Source: Deltaproteobacteria bacterium (GTDB lineage Bacteria > Myxococcota_A > Polyangia > Polyangiales > Polyangiaceae). From it: a stretch of 64,000 nt of DNA. Below are positions 25,811 to 33,812 of this stretch, piece after piece (position 1 is the first letter of the stretch; the number at the start of each line of letters is the position of its first letter). Below the pieces are notes generated by a model. The model did no database searches. It was given only the letters and a program-made list of their open reading frames with translations, and was not told the DNA's origin. Made by a program: the position numbers and the translations under genes. The stretch covers positions 1-64,000 of the forward strand of contig QJWJ01000115.1 of the NCBI GenBank assembly GCA_003235365.1, given 5' to 3'.

Positions 25811-26092
25811 TTGCCAAGCATACCCTTCGCGGCGGCACCTTGGCCCCAAATCTTGGGCAAGGAAAGATGCCACACCCAACATGCTGGGATACCGCCCCAG
25901 ACCACCCCAATGCCTGGTGGTCGGATCGATTGGTCCATGTCTTGCAAGCGCTGCAGCGTTGGCCAAGCGATCGATCGACGATGCGTATCGAGCGCCGAAT
26001 GCATTCGACAAACCAATCCAACACCTCTAAACCGTATCGTCCTCGGCGATGCCCAGCGGCGGCTACCGGCGACACTTCATCTGCAACAGTCC
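25811..26092. other. Divergent intergenic region
   Basis: The 282 bases lie between the starts of the isomerase gene (minus) and the SNF2 gene (plus). The SNF2 frame remains open through it but the deduced sequence shows no helicase, SWIM or other domain features. I regard it as non-coding promoter DNA but could not identify boxes. Confidence 0.4.
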
Positions 26093-28423
26093 ATGAGCGC
26101 AGCACAGTACTCACAGGCAATCGACGCGCCGCGCTTCACCCCCGTCCTACGGCTCAAGACCGAGACGCTGCTGATGCCTGGAGCTGGCCTGTTGGGGTCA
26201 GACTACCACGAGCGAGAGCTGCCCGTATTGCAGCTGTTCTTCGACTACGACGGAGTCCGCATCGCAGCCGACGACGACGATACCGACGGCTTCTTCGTCG
26301 CCCGCGGCAACAGTGTCATCAAGGTGTTCCGAAACGAAGACCTCGAGAAGCAGGCTCAGTGTCTGCTCGAGGGGTTCGGGGCCGTCGAACTTCGTTGCCT
26401 GGGCGAGATGAGTGCCAACGATACCGAGGCGCAGTATCTGGTCAGCGTCAGCGACAACGTTCACGCGCTTTGCTCGTTCACGGCCTACGCCGTGCCGCAG
26501 CTCCGCTCACTGGGATGGCAGGTCGAGATCGACGACGAGTACCCATATCAGGTCGTCGATCCTCAGGCTCAATGGTACGCCAACGTGGAAGAGGATGGCG
26601 CCAGAGACGACTGGTTCAGCCTCGAACTCGGCGTCGAACTCGATGGCAACCGCATCAATCTGTTGCCGGGTCTGCTCGAACTCCTCAACGAGAGCAGTGG
26701 TCAGCAGAGCTTGTCGTCGCTGCTGCGTACCCCAGCGAAGTTCCGGGCTCTGCGCGTCGACGACAATCACTACGTGGTGATTCCTCCCCAACGGCTGAAG
26801 AAGCTGCTTTGGGTCCTGGAAGAACTCTACGAGCAAGGCAACGAGATCGGATTCAATCGCACCAGCGCGGCGTCGGTCAGCGCGCTCGACGAGGCGTTCG
26901 AAGACGACGGTCATCAGTGCCGCCTACAATGGCAGGGCAACAAGGAGATCGTCAGTCGTGGCCGCTCACTGCGCGCCGTCGCACCGACCCAAGGCCAGCC
27001 TGTCCCCGGTCTGCAAGCGACGCTACGCCCCTACCAACAGGAGGGTCTGGATTGGCTCCAGCGCCTGCGGGCCAACAGCGCTGGCGGCGTCCTCGCCGAC
27101 GACATGGGTCTGGGGAAGACCCTGCAGACGATCTCGCACCTCGCCAAAGAGAAGGTCGAGGGGCGAATGGATCGTCCGTCGCTGGTGATCTTACCGACCA
27201 GCTTGGTAGGCAACTGGCAACGCGAGATCAAAAAATTCGCGCCATTCGTGAGAACCTGCGTGATCCACGGAGCGCGACGCGCAGAGAGTTACGGACAGAT
27301 GCGCCGCTCTGATGTCGTGATCACCACGTACCCGATCCTGGTACGTGATATCGAACGGTTCCGCGAGTCGGAGTACCACTTCCTGATCCTCGACGAGGCG
27401 CAAGCGATAAAAAACGCCCGAAGCCTGGCCAAGAGTGCCGCGCTGTCGCTCGTTGCCCGCCACAAGTTGTGCCTGACGGGTACGCCAGTCGAGAACAACC
27501 TGGGAGAGTTGTGGTCGCTGTTCGACTTTCTGATGCCCGGTTTTCTGGGGGAGCCACAAGCCTTCCGCAATCGCTATCAGACGCCCATCGAGAAGGATGG
27601 CAACGAACGACGCCTGCAGCAGCTACGTAGCCGGGTTGCCCCGTTCATCCTGCGGCGCATGAAGACCACGGTCGCCAAAGACCTGCCGCCCAAGACGGAG
27701 CTGGTTCGCGCCATCGATCTGAGTGGCGACCAGCGTGACCTGTACGAGAGCATTCGTATCGCCGCCCATTCCGAAGTGCGGCAGGTGATCAAGAAAAAGG
27801 GCTTGGCAGCCTCGACCGTCGCAATCCTCGACGCCCTGATGAAGTTACGGCAAGTCTGCTGTGACCCGCGACTGATCTCCTCAGGCGTCGCATCGCACGT
27901 CAAGGCTTCAGCGAAGTACGACTTTCTGATGGACTTCCTGCTCCAGCAACTGGAGCAAGGGCACCGCATCCTGATCTTCTCGCAATTCACGCAAATGCTC
28001 GCGTTGATCGCGCAAGGCCTGACCAAAGCCGGACTGCCCCACACGGCGCTGACCGGAGCGACGGCGGATCGACAAGCCAAGTGTGACGAGTTCGAGCGTG
28101 GTGACACCGACGTGTTCCTGATCAGCCTCAAGGCTGGCGGCACGGGTCTCAATCTCACCAGCGCCGACACGGTGGTCCACTACGACCCCTGGTGGAACCC
28201 GGCGGCGCAAGCGCAGGCGACGGACCGCGCATACCGGATCGGGCAGACGCGCCCCGTGTTCGTCTACAACCTGATCGTGGCGAGCAGCGTCGAAGAGCGC
28301 ATGCTGAAACTTCAGAAGCGCAAGCAACACCTGGCAGACACGATCCTCAGTGGACAGAGCAACCACAGCCTGACGGAAGACGACATCGACGACCTGTTTC
28401 GCCCACTCGATGCCGACGGCTGA
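26093..28423 (+). CDS. SNF2-family DNA-dependent ATPase/helicase
   Basis: The 776-residue product has a bacterial SNF2 N-terminal extension (about 1-320) and the full ATPase core. Visible motifs are Walker A DDMGLGKTLQT, the DEAQ box in LILDEAQAIKN, motif III LTGTPVENNLGELW, motif IV SQFTQM, motif V LKAGGTGLNLT and motif VI ATDRAYRIGQ. Enzymes of this type translocate on double-stranded DNA to remodel protein-DNA complexes or assist repair and transcription. Typical bacterial relatives are longer, with a SWIM zinc finger ahead of the region that starts here at RFTPVLRLKTETLLMP. The frame is open upstream but is antisense to the isomerase and lacks the expected cysteines. The ATG at 26093 (MSAAQYSQAI) is chosen. 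The protein may be an N-terminally shortened member. Confidence 0.88.
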   Translation: MSAAQYSQAIDAPRFTPVLRLKTETLLMPGAGLLGSDYHERELPVLQLFFDYDGVRIAADDDDTDGFFVARGNSVIKVFRNEDLEKQAQCLLEGFGAVELRCLGEMSANDTEAQYLVSVSDNVHALCSFTAYAVPQLRSLGWQVEIDDEYPYQVVDPQAQWYANVEEDGARDDWFSLELGVELDGNRINLLPGLLELLNESSGQQSLSSLLRTPAKFRALRVDDNHYVVIPPQRLKKLLWVLEELYEQGNEIGFNRTSAASVSALDEAFEDDGHQCRLQWQGNKEIVSRGRSLRAVAPTQGQPVPGLQATLRPYQQEGLDWLQRLRANSAGGVLADDMGLGKTLQTISHLAKEKVEGRMDRPSLVILPTSLVGNWQREIKKFAPFVRTCVIHGARRAESYGQMRRSDVVITTYPILVRDIERFRESEYHFLILDEAQAIKNARSLAKSAALSLVARHKLCLTGTPVENNLGELWSLFDFLMPGFLGEPQAFRNRYQTPIEKDGNERRLQQLRSRVAPFILRRMKTTVAKDLPPKTELVRAIDLSGDQRDLYESIRIAAHSEVRQVIKKKGLAASTVAILDALMKLRQVCCDPRLISSGVASHVKASAKYDFLMDFLLQQLEQGHRILIFSQFTQMLALIAQGLTKAGLPHTALTGATADRQAKCDEFERGDTDVFLISLKAGGTGLNLTSADTVVHYDPWWNPAAQAQATDRAYRIGQTRPVFVYNLIVASSVEERMLKLQKRKQHLADTILSGQSNHSLTEDDIDDLFRPLDADG

Positions 28424-28761
28424 GGGGAGCCGACGGGGTCCGCCCCAGCCACAGCCACACGCTACTCACTGACGGCACGGCTCGAGCTCAAGTCGCGGCG
28501 CGGCAACACGAGCGGGGAACAACACGCCCTCCCCCAAACGGGGGTCATCGTTCTCCCATCCGCTCGCCGGACGGCCGCTCGCCCCTCACGCAACGAGAAA
28601 GATCTCGTACAGCCGTGTCGAAACACCACCGTTCGCTTCGAGCTGCCAAGGAGCTCCGCGCGTGGCGACGTCATCGCGGTTGCGTCGCTTCGACCAGTTG
28701 ACCAGGTGCGTGGCTCATACGAGTGCGCTCATATCACGAGCACACCGCTGCCAAAACACGC
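28424..28761. other. Convergent intergenic region, no gene found
   Basis: These 338 bases lie between the 3' ends of the SNF2 gene and the response-regulator gene. A small perfect hairpin, CCCCC-AAAC-GGGGG at 28531-28544, is present without a T-run. Possible short reading frames have no ribosome-binding site and are not supported. Confidence 0.4.
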
Positions 28762-29463
28762 TCAGCTGTGAGCGACGGCTTCGATCTCGGTACGCTGCAG
28801 CGGACCAAAACGCACGACCAACTCCACACGCGAGCGCACGTCCAACTTGCGGTAGATGGCTTTGAGGTGGTTGCGCACCGTGTGGGGACTGATGAACAGC
28901 GACGTGCCGATTGCCGGGACGTCATCGCCCATCAGCACGCGGACCAGCACTTCGTACTCGCGGCGGGTCAAGCGCTGAACCTCGGGGTTACGCTCGAGCA
29001 GATCACCGACTTCGCCAACGTTGATAATGCCCGAACGCAACGAGTGACGTTCCGAGGCCGGGCCGTTGGCGCCGCGATTGGCGAGCGCGTTCTGCACCTC
29101 GGTGAGCAGCTCGTTGAAGCCGAAAGGTTTGACGAGATACGCGCTGATCTTCAATTTGATCGAGCTAATCGCTGTTTCCAGCGTCGGAAAGCCCGTCATC
29201 AGAATTACGGCTGGAGCCTCGTCGGATTCGCGAACCCGCTGCACCAGCTCCAAGTTGAAGTTGCCTGGCATGCGAATGTCCGCAACCAACACGTCGACCA
29301 GACCGCGATCGAGCTCTTCTTGGATCTGCCTGCTATCGGACAGGCAGTCACAATCGTAACCGGAATTACGAAGCAACTCGGCCATCTCCGCCAGGTAGAC
29401 TGGCTGATCGTCGGCCAAAAGGACGCGGGGACGCGAATGAAACTGCGATGTGACGTCGGTCAT
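28762..29463 (-). CDS. NarL-type response regulator (REC plus LuxR HTH)
   Basis: The 233-residue product has a receiver domain (about 12-130) and a GerE/LuxR-type DNA-binding domain (about 160-225). The phospho-acceptor Asp is in VLVADIRMPG, with conserved acidic residues in VLLADDQPVY, Thr in VILMTGFP and Lys in AYLVKPFGF. The HTH reads LTRREYEVLVRVLM with ISPHTVRNHLKAIYRKLDVRSRVELV. It would activate transcription on phosphorylation by a histidine kinase, but none is encoded nearby, so it is an orphan within this window. ATG 29463 follows GGAG with five bases' spacing. It is divergent from a universal stress protein gene and heads the stress island; it may control that island, which is inference. 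Confidence 0.93.
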   Translation of the reverse strand: MTDVTSQFHSRPRVLLADDQPVYLAEMAELLRNSGYDCDCLSDSRQIQEELDRGLVDVLVADIRMPGNFNLELVQRVRESDEAPAVILMTGFPTLETAISSIKLKISAYLVKPFGFNELLTEVQNALANRGANGPASERHSLRSGIINVGEVGDLLERNPEVQRLTRREYEVLVRVLMGDDVPAIGTSLFISPHTVRNHLKAIYRKLDVRSRVELVVRFGPLQRTEIEAVAHS

Positions 29464-29994
29464 GTTTCTCCGGCTGCTCTTCGAGGCGTAACCTGCCCAC
29501 CAAAGGCACCACCTCCTTCGGGTCACTTGAGGAACCCCCAACCGACACCGAACCCCGCGACGGGGCCAAAGGCTGTGGTCGCCGAACATCCAGGAAGCCC
29601 AGTGCCGGCGCGGAGCAAGTTGCCAGATCCATCGATCGATAGCAATGCGCGGTAACGACCCATCGATATCGGATAATCAAAACGGAGCAACGGCGTTCAC
29701 CTATGCGCGCACGGCGTTTCGTTGAGAAACCATTTTCCCCGGATCCGGTTTTCTCCTAAGTTCCGAGACATTGGAGCCCGACGCTCGAGACGGCCCGCGA
29801 AACCGCAACGACGCGCTGGCAACCCCGTGTCCGGCCCGGCAGCCTTCAGTCCCCGGCATTTCAGTTACGACTTCCAGCGCAAAGCCCTCCCGAACATGAA
29901 CTTGGCCTGAGCTTTGCTCTGAACAAAAGCGCTGCGTGCACTCTCGAACTGCACGAGTCTCAGCCTGAACCGAGCTCTAACAACGGAGACCCCC
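29464..29994. other. Regulatory intergenic region of the stress island
   Basis: The 531-base divergent region between the response regulator and the first universal stress gene contains a sigma-54 promoter (29903-29918). About 180 bases upstream of its start lies an imperfect palindrome (29724-29755) centred on the perfect CCGGATCCGG at 29739-29748, flanked by GAGAAACC and GGTTTTCTC. This is a plausible activator site. No reading frame with a ribosome-binding site is evident. Confidence 0.55.
29903..29918 (+). promoter_or_regulatory. Sigma-54 promoter of the first universal stress gene
   Basis: The sequence TGGCCTGAGCTTTGCT has GG and GC separated by exactly ten bases and matches TGGC...G-N4-TTGCT. 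The predicted transcript start near 29929 gives a leader of about 66 bases to the ATG at 29995. Confidence 0.75.
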
Positions 29995-30444
29995 ATGAGC
30001 ACCCCCAAGAAAATTCTCGTTCCTGTCGACTTCTCCGACTGCTCCGCCGCTGCACTCGCCCACGCTCGCGTGTTGGCGGAGAAACTCGGCGCCAAACTCG
30101 ACGTGTTGCACGCCTACGACGTGCCTACGTTCGTACCGCCTCATGTGAGCGTGATGATGGGAGAAATCGATGCGCCGCTGTCGGAGCACGCGGAGCGCCA
30201 CGCCAACGAACAACTCGCGATATTCCTCCAGGATCACGGAGTCACGGAAGGCGACGGGATCGGAAGTCGCACGCTCATGGGTCCTCCCGCACTCACCCTG
30301 CTCGAGGCTGCCGAACAGGGCAAGTACGACATGATCGTGATGGGCACGCACGGCAGGACGGGCCTTTCTCGACTCGTGATGGGGAGCACGGCGGAGAAGG
30401 TCGTGCGCGGGGCTCACTGTCCGGTGCTGACCGTTCACGCGTGA
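29995..30444 (+). CDS. Universal stress protein, ATP-binding type
   Basis: The 149-residue product is a single UspA-fold domain. It starts KKILVPVDFSDCSAAALAHA and ends with the nucleotide-binding loop MGTHGRTGLSRLVMGSTAEK (GxxG-x9-GS), so it should bind ATP. Such proteins are small cytoplasmic dimers that support survival in starvation, hypoxia or other stress by signalling or metabolic adjustment; the molecular role varies. GGAG lies eight bases before the ATG. The gene has its own sigma-54 promoter and faces a second usp gene on the opposite strand with a strong terminator hairpin between them. It is the first of three usp genes in 2.5 kb. Confidence 0.95.
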   Translation: MSTPKKILVPVDFSDCSAAALAHARVLAEKLGAKLDVLHAYDVPTFVPPHVSVMMGEIDAPLSEHAERHANEQLAIFLQDHGVTEGDGIGSRTLMGPPALTLLEAAEQGKYDMIVMGTHGRTGLSRLVMGSTAEKVVRGAHCPVLTVHA

Positions 30445-30486
30445 ATCGCCGAAGTCGCCCCCCACGTCGTCACACGCCGGGCGGGT

Positions 30487-30533
30487 TGGCGCAGTCATGG
30501 CCGTTGGTTCACGGCGGGACTGCGCCACATTTT
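30487..30533 (+). terminator. Terminator hairpin between convergent usp genes
   Basis: The perfect ten-base arms TGGCGCAGTC (30487-30496) and GACTGCGCCA (30518-30527) enclose a second stem GCCGT/ACGGC. They are followed by CATTTT. It lies 42 bases after the stop of the first usp gene and is also 3' of the opposing one. Confidence 0.75.
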
Positions 30534-30556
30534 CGAGCCTCGGTGTGCGGTCGAGC

Positions 30557-31024
30557 TCAAACGTGGACCGGAACCGTCAGGACGGGACACGGCGCGCTCG
30601 CCGCAACCTTTTCGCAAACACTCCCCAAGAACCAGCGGCTCAGGCCATGCCTCTGGTGCGCCGTCATCACGATCCAACCCACTCCCTTTTCCGTTGCCAC
30701 CTCTCGGATGACCTCGGACGGATATCCCGGAAGAACAATCCGCTCGACCACGTCCATACCCAACGCCTTCGCGCGTTCGGCGGCGGTCTGAAGCATCACT
30801 TGACCGCGCTCGGCGGCCGCGTCCTGATAGGTGGTCAGGTGCCCGCTCTCGTAGAACGACGCTTCCGGTGGCGTGAACGGCAGTGGCTCCCAAACGTTGA
30901 GCAACAGCAAGTTGGGACGCCAGTCGTCGATCAGGTCGGACAGAGCATCCAGACACGGTATGGCCAGGTCTTGGTGTTCGACGGGGACGAGAATTCGGTC
31001 GGGAAGTTGCGCTGGGCTGGACAT
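30557..31024 (-). CDS. Universal stress protein with altered nucleotide loop
   Basis: The 155-residue product has a UspA fold (DRILVPVEHQDLAIPCLDALS at the start, PCPVLTVPV at the end). The glycine-rich loop reads MTAHQRHGLSRWFLGSV where ATP-binding members have GTHGRTG; two of the loop glycines are changed, so ATP binding may be weakened or lost. It lies two bases downstream of the CBS-domain gene, on the same strand, and surely shares its transcript. Two start codons are possible (31030, 31024); AGGAG directly abuts the first and is six bases from the second, so 31024 is chosen. Regulated by the sigma-54 promoter upstream of the CBS gene. Confidence 0.92.
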   Translation of the reverse strand: MSSPAQLPDRILVPVEHQDLAIPCLDALSDLIDDWRPNLLLLNVWEPLPFTPPEASFYESGHLTTYQDAAAERGQVMLQTAAERAKALGMDVVERIVLPGYPSEVIREVATEKGVGWIVMTAHQRHGLSRWFLGSVCEKVAASAPCPVLTVPVHV

Positions 31025-31026
31025 GG

Positions 31027-31779
31027 TCATCTCCTGCTGTCGATGGTCGGATTGGGAATGGACTGGTGTTGACGGCGATCGTCTCGGGCCCGGTACAGTA
31101 GCGTACGAAGCGCCTGCGCGCGCCGTTGGATGTCGTGGGATACTGCAACGCGGAAGCGAAGTGGCGCCAGGCGCGCGAGGGCGTTGAGGTGTTGCGGCGC
31201 ACGCGGATGGTCGATGAGCCGCATGAGCTGCGCCCGCAGGTCGTCGGCGGCTTGAACCCATATCACACGGTTCACTTCACCCGGTGGCCCATACCAAACA
31301 CTGAGAATCCCCGGCGCTTCTGGTGCCTGCAGGATCCCCGAAGCGTCCAAGGGACACTCGTCGCTCCACACCATTCCGGTCACGGGGTCCAGATGAGAAA
31401 ACGCTTGCGGGTGAACGACCGGCGCTCCGACTAACGCCCGCACGACGTCCTGGGTCGACACGATGCCCACCGGCCTGCCGTCGCTTTCGGCGACGACCAA
31501 GCGGTGATGCCCTTCGGCCGCCAACACGCGGGCAGCATCCTCGATGCTGGTCTGTGGCGACACGGTGCGTACCGGCTGGGACATCACCGTTCCAACTTCC
31601 GCGTCAGTCACGACGAGGTCCTTCCAAGACACGACGCCCACCACGACTCCGGAATCGTCGATCACGGGTGCGCCGGAAACGTCGAAGGCTGCCAGACGCG
31701 CCAAGACCTCCGTCGCCGACTCTCGTGTTCCGGCGAGCAGTAGTTCGGGGTTCATGATTTCTTCCACACGTTGCGCCAT
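31027..31779 (-). CDS. CBS-domain pair protein
   Basis: The 250-residue product carries two tandem CBS domains (about 5-125): VEEIMNPELLLAGTRESATEV then VIDDSGVVVGVVSWKDLV, and VGTVMSQPVRTVSPQTSIED then VVAESDGRPVGIVSTQDVV. CBS pairs bind adenine nucleotides and report energy state. A C-terminal segment of about 110 residues (from HPQAFSHLDP), rich in Arg and Leu, has no recognised domain and may contact a partner. The start at 31779 follows GGAGGAG. The longer open frame upstream is antisense to the third usp gene. Cotranscribed with the usp gene that follows after two bases and preceded by a near-perfect sigma-54 promoter. Confidence 0.92.
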   Translation of the reverse strand: MAQRVEEIMNPELLLAGTRESATEVLARLAAFDVSGAPVIDDSGVVVGVVSWKDLVVTDAEVGTVMSQPVRTVSPQTSIEDAARVLAAEGHHRLVVAESDGRPVGIVSTQDVVRALVGAPVVHPQAFSHLDPVTGMVWSDECPLDASGILQAPEAPGILSVWYGPPGEVNRVIWVQAADDLRAQLMRLIDHPRAPQHLNALARLAPLRFRVAVSHDIQRRAQALRTLLYRARDDRRQHQSIPNPTIDSRR

Positions 31780-31809
31780 CGACGACTCCTCCCCCCGAAG
31801 CAAACGAAC

Positions 31810-31825
31810 TGCAAGGCTCGTGCCC
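31810..31825 (-). promoter_or_regulatory. Sigma-54 promoter of the CBS-usp operon
   Basis: On the minus strand GGGCACGAGCCTTGCA differs from the consensus TGGCACG-N4-TTGCA only at the first base, and GG and GC are ten bases apart. The predicted start near 31799 lies about 20 bases before the ATG, just upstream of the GGAGGAG ribosome-binding site. An inverted repeat (TGGGTGG and CCACCCA, 31902-31919) about 105-120 bases upstream of the start could be an activator site. Confidence 0.8.
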
Positions 31826-31965
31826 GGGTCCCTCCAACCATAGCTTGGGCTGACCCGCAACCATTGCGCAAGCCCGGACTCGAGCGGCAACGCTTGCGCC
31901 GTGGGTGGCCCACCACCCATCTTGCCGCTTGCCCCAATCCGGCGACCCAACCACACTGCACCGCG

Positions 31966-32466
31966 ATGACCCAGCTGCCGACGAGAATCTTGGCCGCGAT
32001 CGACTACGACGAGGCGAGCCGCCACGCTCTGCAAGCGAGTGCGGAGCTGGCCGATGCGCTCGGCGCAAGCCTCGACGTTCTCTACGTCTGGGCGGCCCCC
32101 TTCGCCACGTCCCCCATCACCGCCCCCGAAGCCACGCTCGGGCACAACCTCTTCGCGATGGTGAGGGAGCAATCGGCGGAGCAGATGCAACGCTTCATCG
32201 CGCCGATCACGGCCGCCTATGGCGAGCTGCCCGTCCAGTGGTTCATCGAGTCGGGGCAGCCCGTGCAGCGCATCGTCGAGCACGCAGAACAGCGCGGCTG
32301 CGACTGGATTGCATTGGGAACTCACGGACGAACCGGCCCGTCGCGATGGTTGCTGGGCAGCGTCGCGCAGCAAGTCCTGAGGCACGCCCCGTGCTCGGTG
32401 CTGATTGTCCCGCCGCCGACTGATGCTCACGCAGCTTCGACGGGCGCAGCATCCAGCAAGGCGTAG
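31966..32466 (+). CDS. Universal stress protein, ATP-binding type
   Basis: The 166-residue product is a UspA-fold protein (TRILAAIDYDEASRHALQ at the start) with an intact nucleotide loop LGTHGRTGPSRWLLGSV. It is longer than the first usp at its C-terminus, which ends with a polar tail. It is divergent from the CBS gene. No sigma-54 element with correct spacing was found directly upstream, though GG-N10-GC at 31886-31899 without a TTGC box is present. Its 3' end overlaps the 3' end of the squalene-synthase-type gene on the other strand by 40 bases, so the two messages are complementary there. ATG 31966 is preferred because Usp homology begins at it. Confidence 0.92.
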   Translation: MTQLPTRILAAIDYDEASRHALQASAELADALGASLDVLYVWAAPFATSPITAPEATLGHNLFAMVREQSAEQMQRFIAPITAAYGELPVQWFIESGQPVQRIVEHAEQRGCDWIALGTHGRTGPSRWLLGSVAQQVLRHAPCSVLIVPPPTDAHAASTGAASSKA

Positions 32467-33455
32467 GATTCGCGCATCCGCGCGTCGTCACCGCACACCG
32501 CGAGACACTCGTTGATGAGCCTCATGACTCGCCCGCGGCTGAGCTTGACGCGCGTATCCTGCTGCAGCAAACGACCATCCACGCGACACAGTTCGAGCGT
32601 AGCAACGGCCATCCACAACGGAACGGCGCAAAACCGACGCACCGCCACGGCCGAAGCGGGAATGGCCAAGGTGTACGTCAATGCGGCGTCGAGGTGCTGG
32701 CGAGCTCGATCGAACAACCCCTCCAACAAGTCGCGAACCTGCCTCTCCTTTGCAGGATCGAAGAGGTCAGCGGCAGTCAACCCCGCGGCGTCTAGCAGCG
32801 TCCTCGGCACGAAACAGACACCTCGTTGCCAATCAGCACTCAGGTCTCGCAGTATGTTCACCATCTGCAGACCGGCGCCGAAGCGCTCTGCTTCGGCACG
32901 CATGACTTGGATTGACGTCGGGGACAGCTCCGGGAGTTCCGCGATGAACGCTTCAGTCAGCAACCCGCCGATCACCCCCGCCACGAAGTAGCAGTACCGC
33001 TCGAGATCTGCCTCCGAGGACAGACAACGGACCCCGTCCGGTGCCGGACGCCGACGTGAGTACACCATCATGCCTGCGATCAACTCCGACACCCCTTCGC
33101 GGCAGACTTCGCGCAGGGTCGCCGGCAGAGTCCCGAATACCGCCAGCACGCGCGCCAACCCGAGCAGCAACTCACGCTCCTCCGGGTCGCCACCGCTGAG
33201 TTGCGCCACGGCAACCGCGAAGCTCTGCGGTTCGGCGCGACCGTCGAGCACGTCCTGAAACACCCGGAACAACTGCGCTTTCTCAACAACCGACCAGTCC
33301 GCGGTGTCCTCCACGGTATCTGCGATCCGGCACAACAAGTAGGAACACGTGATCGCGCGCTCCAGCCGCGGCGGGAGCATGCCGATCGGAATCGCGAACG
33401 TGCGGGAGTGGCGTTGCAGCGACTCCTTACAGAAATCCCAGTCCCGCGATGACAT
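32427..33455 (-). CDS. Squalene/phytoene synthase family enzyme
   Basis: The 342-residue product condenses two prenyl diphosphates head-to-head. The two metal-binding Asp-rich sites are visible: DTVED at 46-50 (Asp46, Asp50) and NILRDLSAD at 200-208 (Asp204, Asp208). SRTFAIPIGMLPPRLERAI and RFGAGLQMVNILRD match the squalene-synthase-like branch rather than a typical phytoene synthase. In myxobacteria squalene feeds sterol or hopanoid synthesis, and no other genes of those pathways are visible here. ATG 33455 (MSSRDWDFCKESL) is chosen because homology starts there. The last part has hydrophobic helices (AVPLWMAVATLELC) that may associate with the membrane. Its 3' end overlaps the usp gene. Confidence 0.9.
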   Translation of the reverse strand: MSSRDWDFCKESLQRHSRTFAIPIGMLPPRLERAITCSYLLCRIADTVEDTADWSVVEKAQLFRVFQDVLDGRAEPQSFAVAVAQLSGGDPEERELLLGLARVLAVFGTLPATLREVCREGVSELIAGMMVYSRRRPAPDGVRCLSSEADLERYCYFVAGVIGGLLTEAFIAELPELSPTSIQVMRAEAERFGAGLQMVNILRDLSADWQRGVCFVPRTLLDAAGLTAADLFDPAKERQVRDLLEGLFDRARQHLDAALTYTLAIPASAVAVRRFCAVPLWMAVATLELCRVDGRLLQQDTRVKLSRGRVMRLINECLAVCGDDARMRESYALLDAAPVEAA

Positions 33456-33812
33456 CAGCGCGTTGGTAGCGAACCCTGGAACGAAACCGCAAGTGTCATG
33501 GCCACCAATGCCGCGGGAGCGTGGGCTCGGACCGCGGGGCCGCAACACGACGGCGAGTAGAACGAATGGATCGCGTTCTCCCCCAAGTGCACGCGCATCG
33601 ATACAGTCGGCACGGATTCTTTGCCCGCGGGCATCGCACCGGCAAGGCGTGCCCGGCGCCACCGTCCCGGCTCGGTCGGGACGACCAGCGCCGCGCATTT
33701 GAACGTAGAGGGCCGCCCGCCCTGCGCAATACTCCCGCCCCAGCCCGTTTGGCCGCCTGCCCGCGATGCAGGTACCATCGCCAAGAGCGCGCAACATACC
33801 CGGACAATTCGT
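33456..33812. other. Divergent region between squalene-synthase-type and binding-fold genes
   Basis: The gap is 357 bases if the downstream gene starts at 33813, or 165 bases if it starts at the in-frame TTG at 33621. No clear promoter boxes or structured RNA were found. A TGGCC...TTGC pair on the minus strand has the wrong spacing for sigma-54. Confidence 0.35.

Noticed and set aside
25511..26092. Upstream extension of the SNF2 reading frame
   Set aside because: It runs antisense through the isomerase gene and contains no SWIM or other recognisable domain.
28531..28544. CCCCC-AAAC-GGGGG hairpin as a terminator
   Set aside because: The stem is only five base pairs and no T-run follows.
31886..31899. 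GG-N10-GC upstream of the third usp gene
   Set aside because: The spacing is right but the TTGC box is missing and the flanks do not match, so it is not called as a promoter.
33489..33504. TGGCC...TTGC element on the minus strand before the squalene-synthase-type gene
   Set aside because: The GG and GC are 11 rather than 10 bases apart; sigma-54 promoters tolerate no such change.
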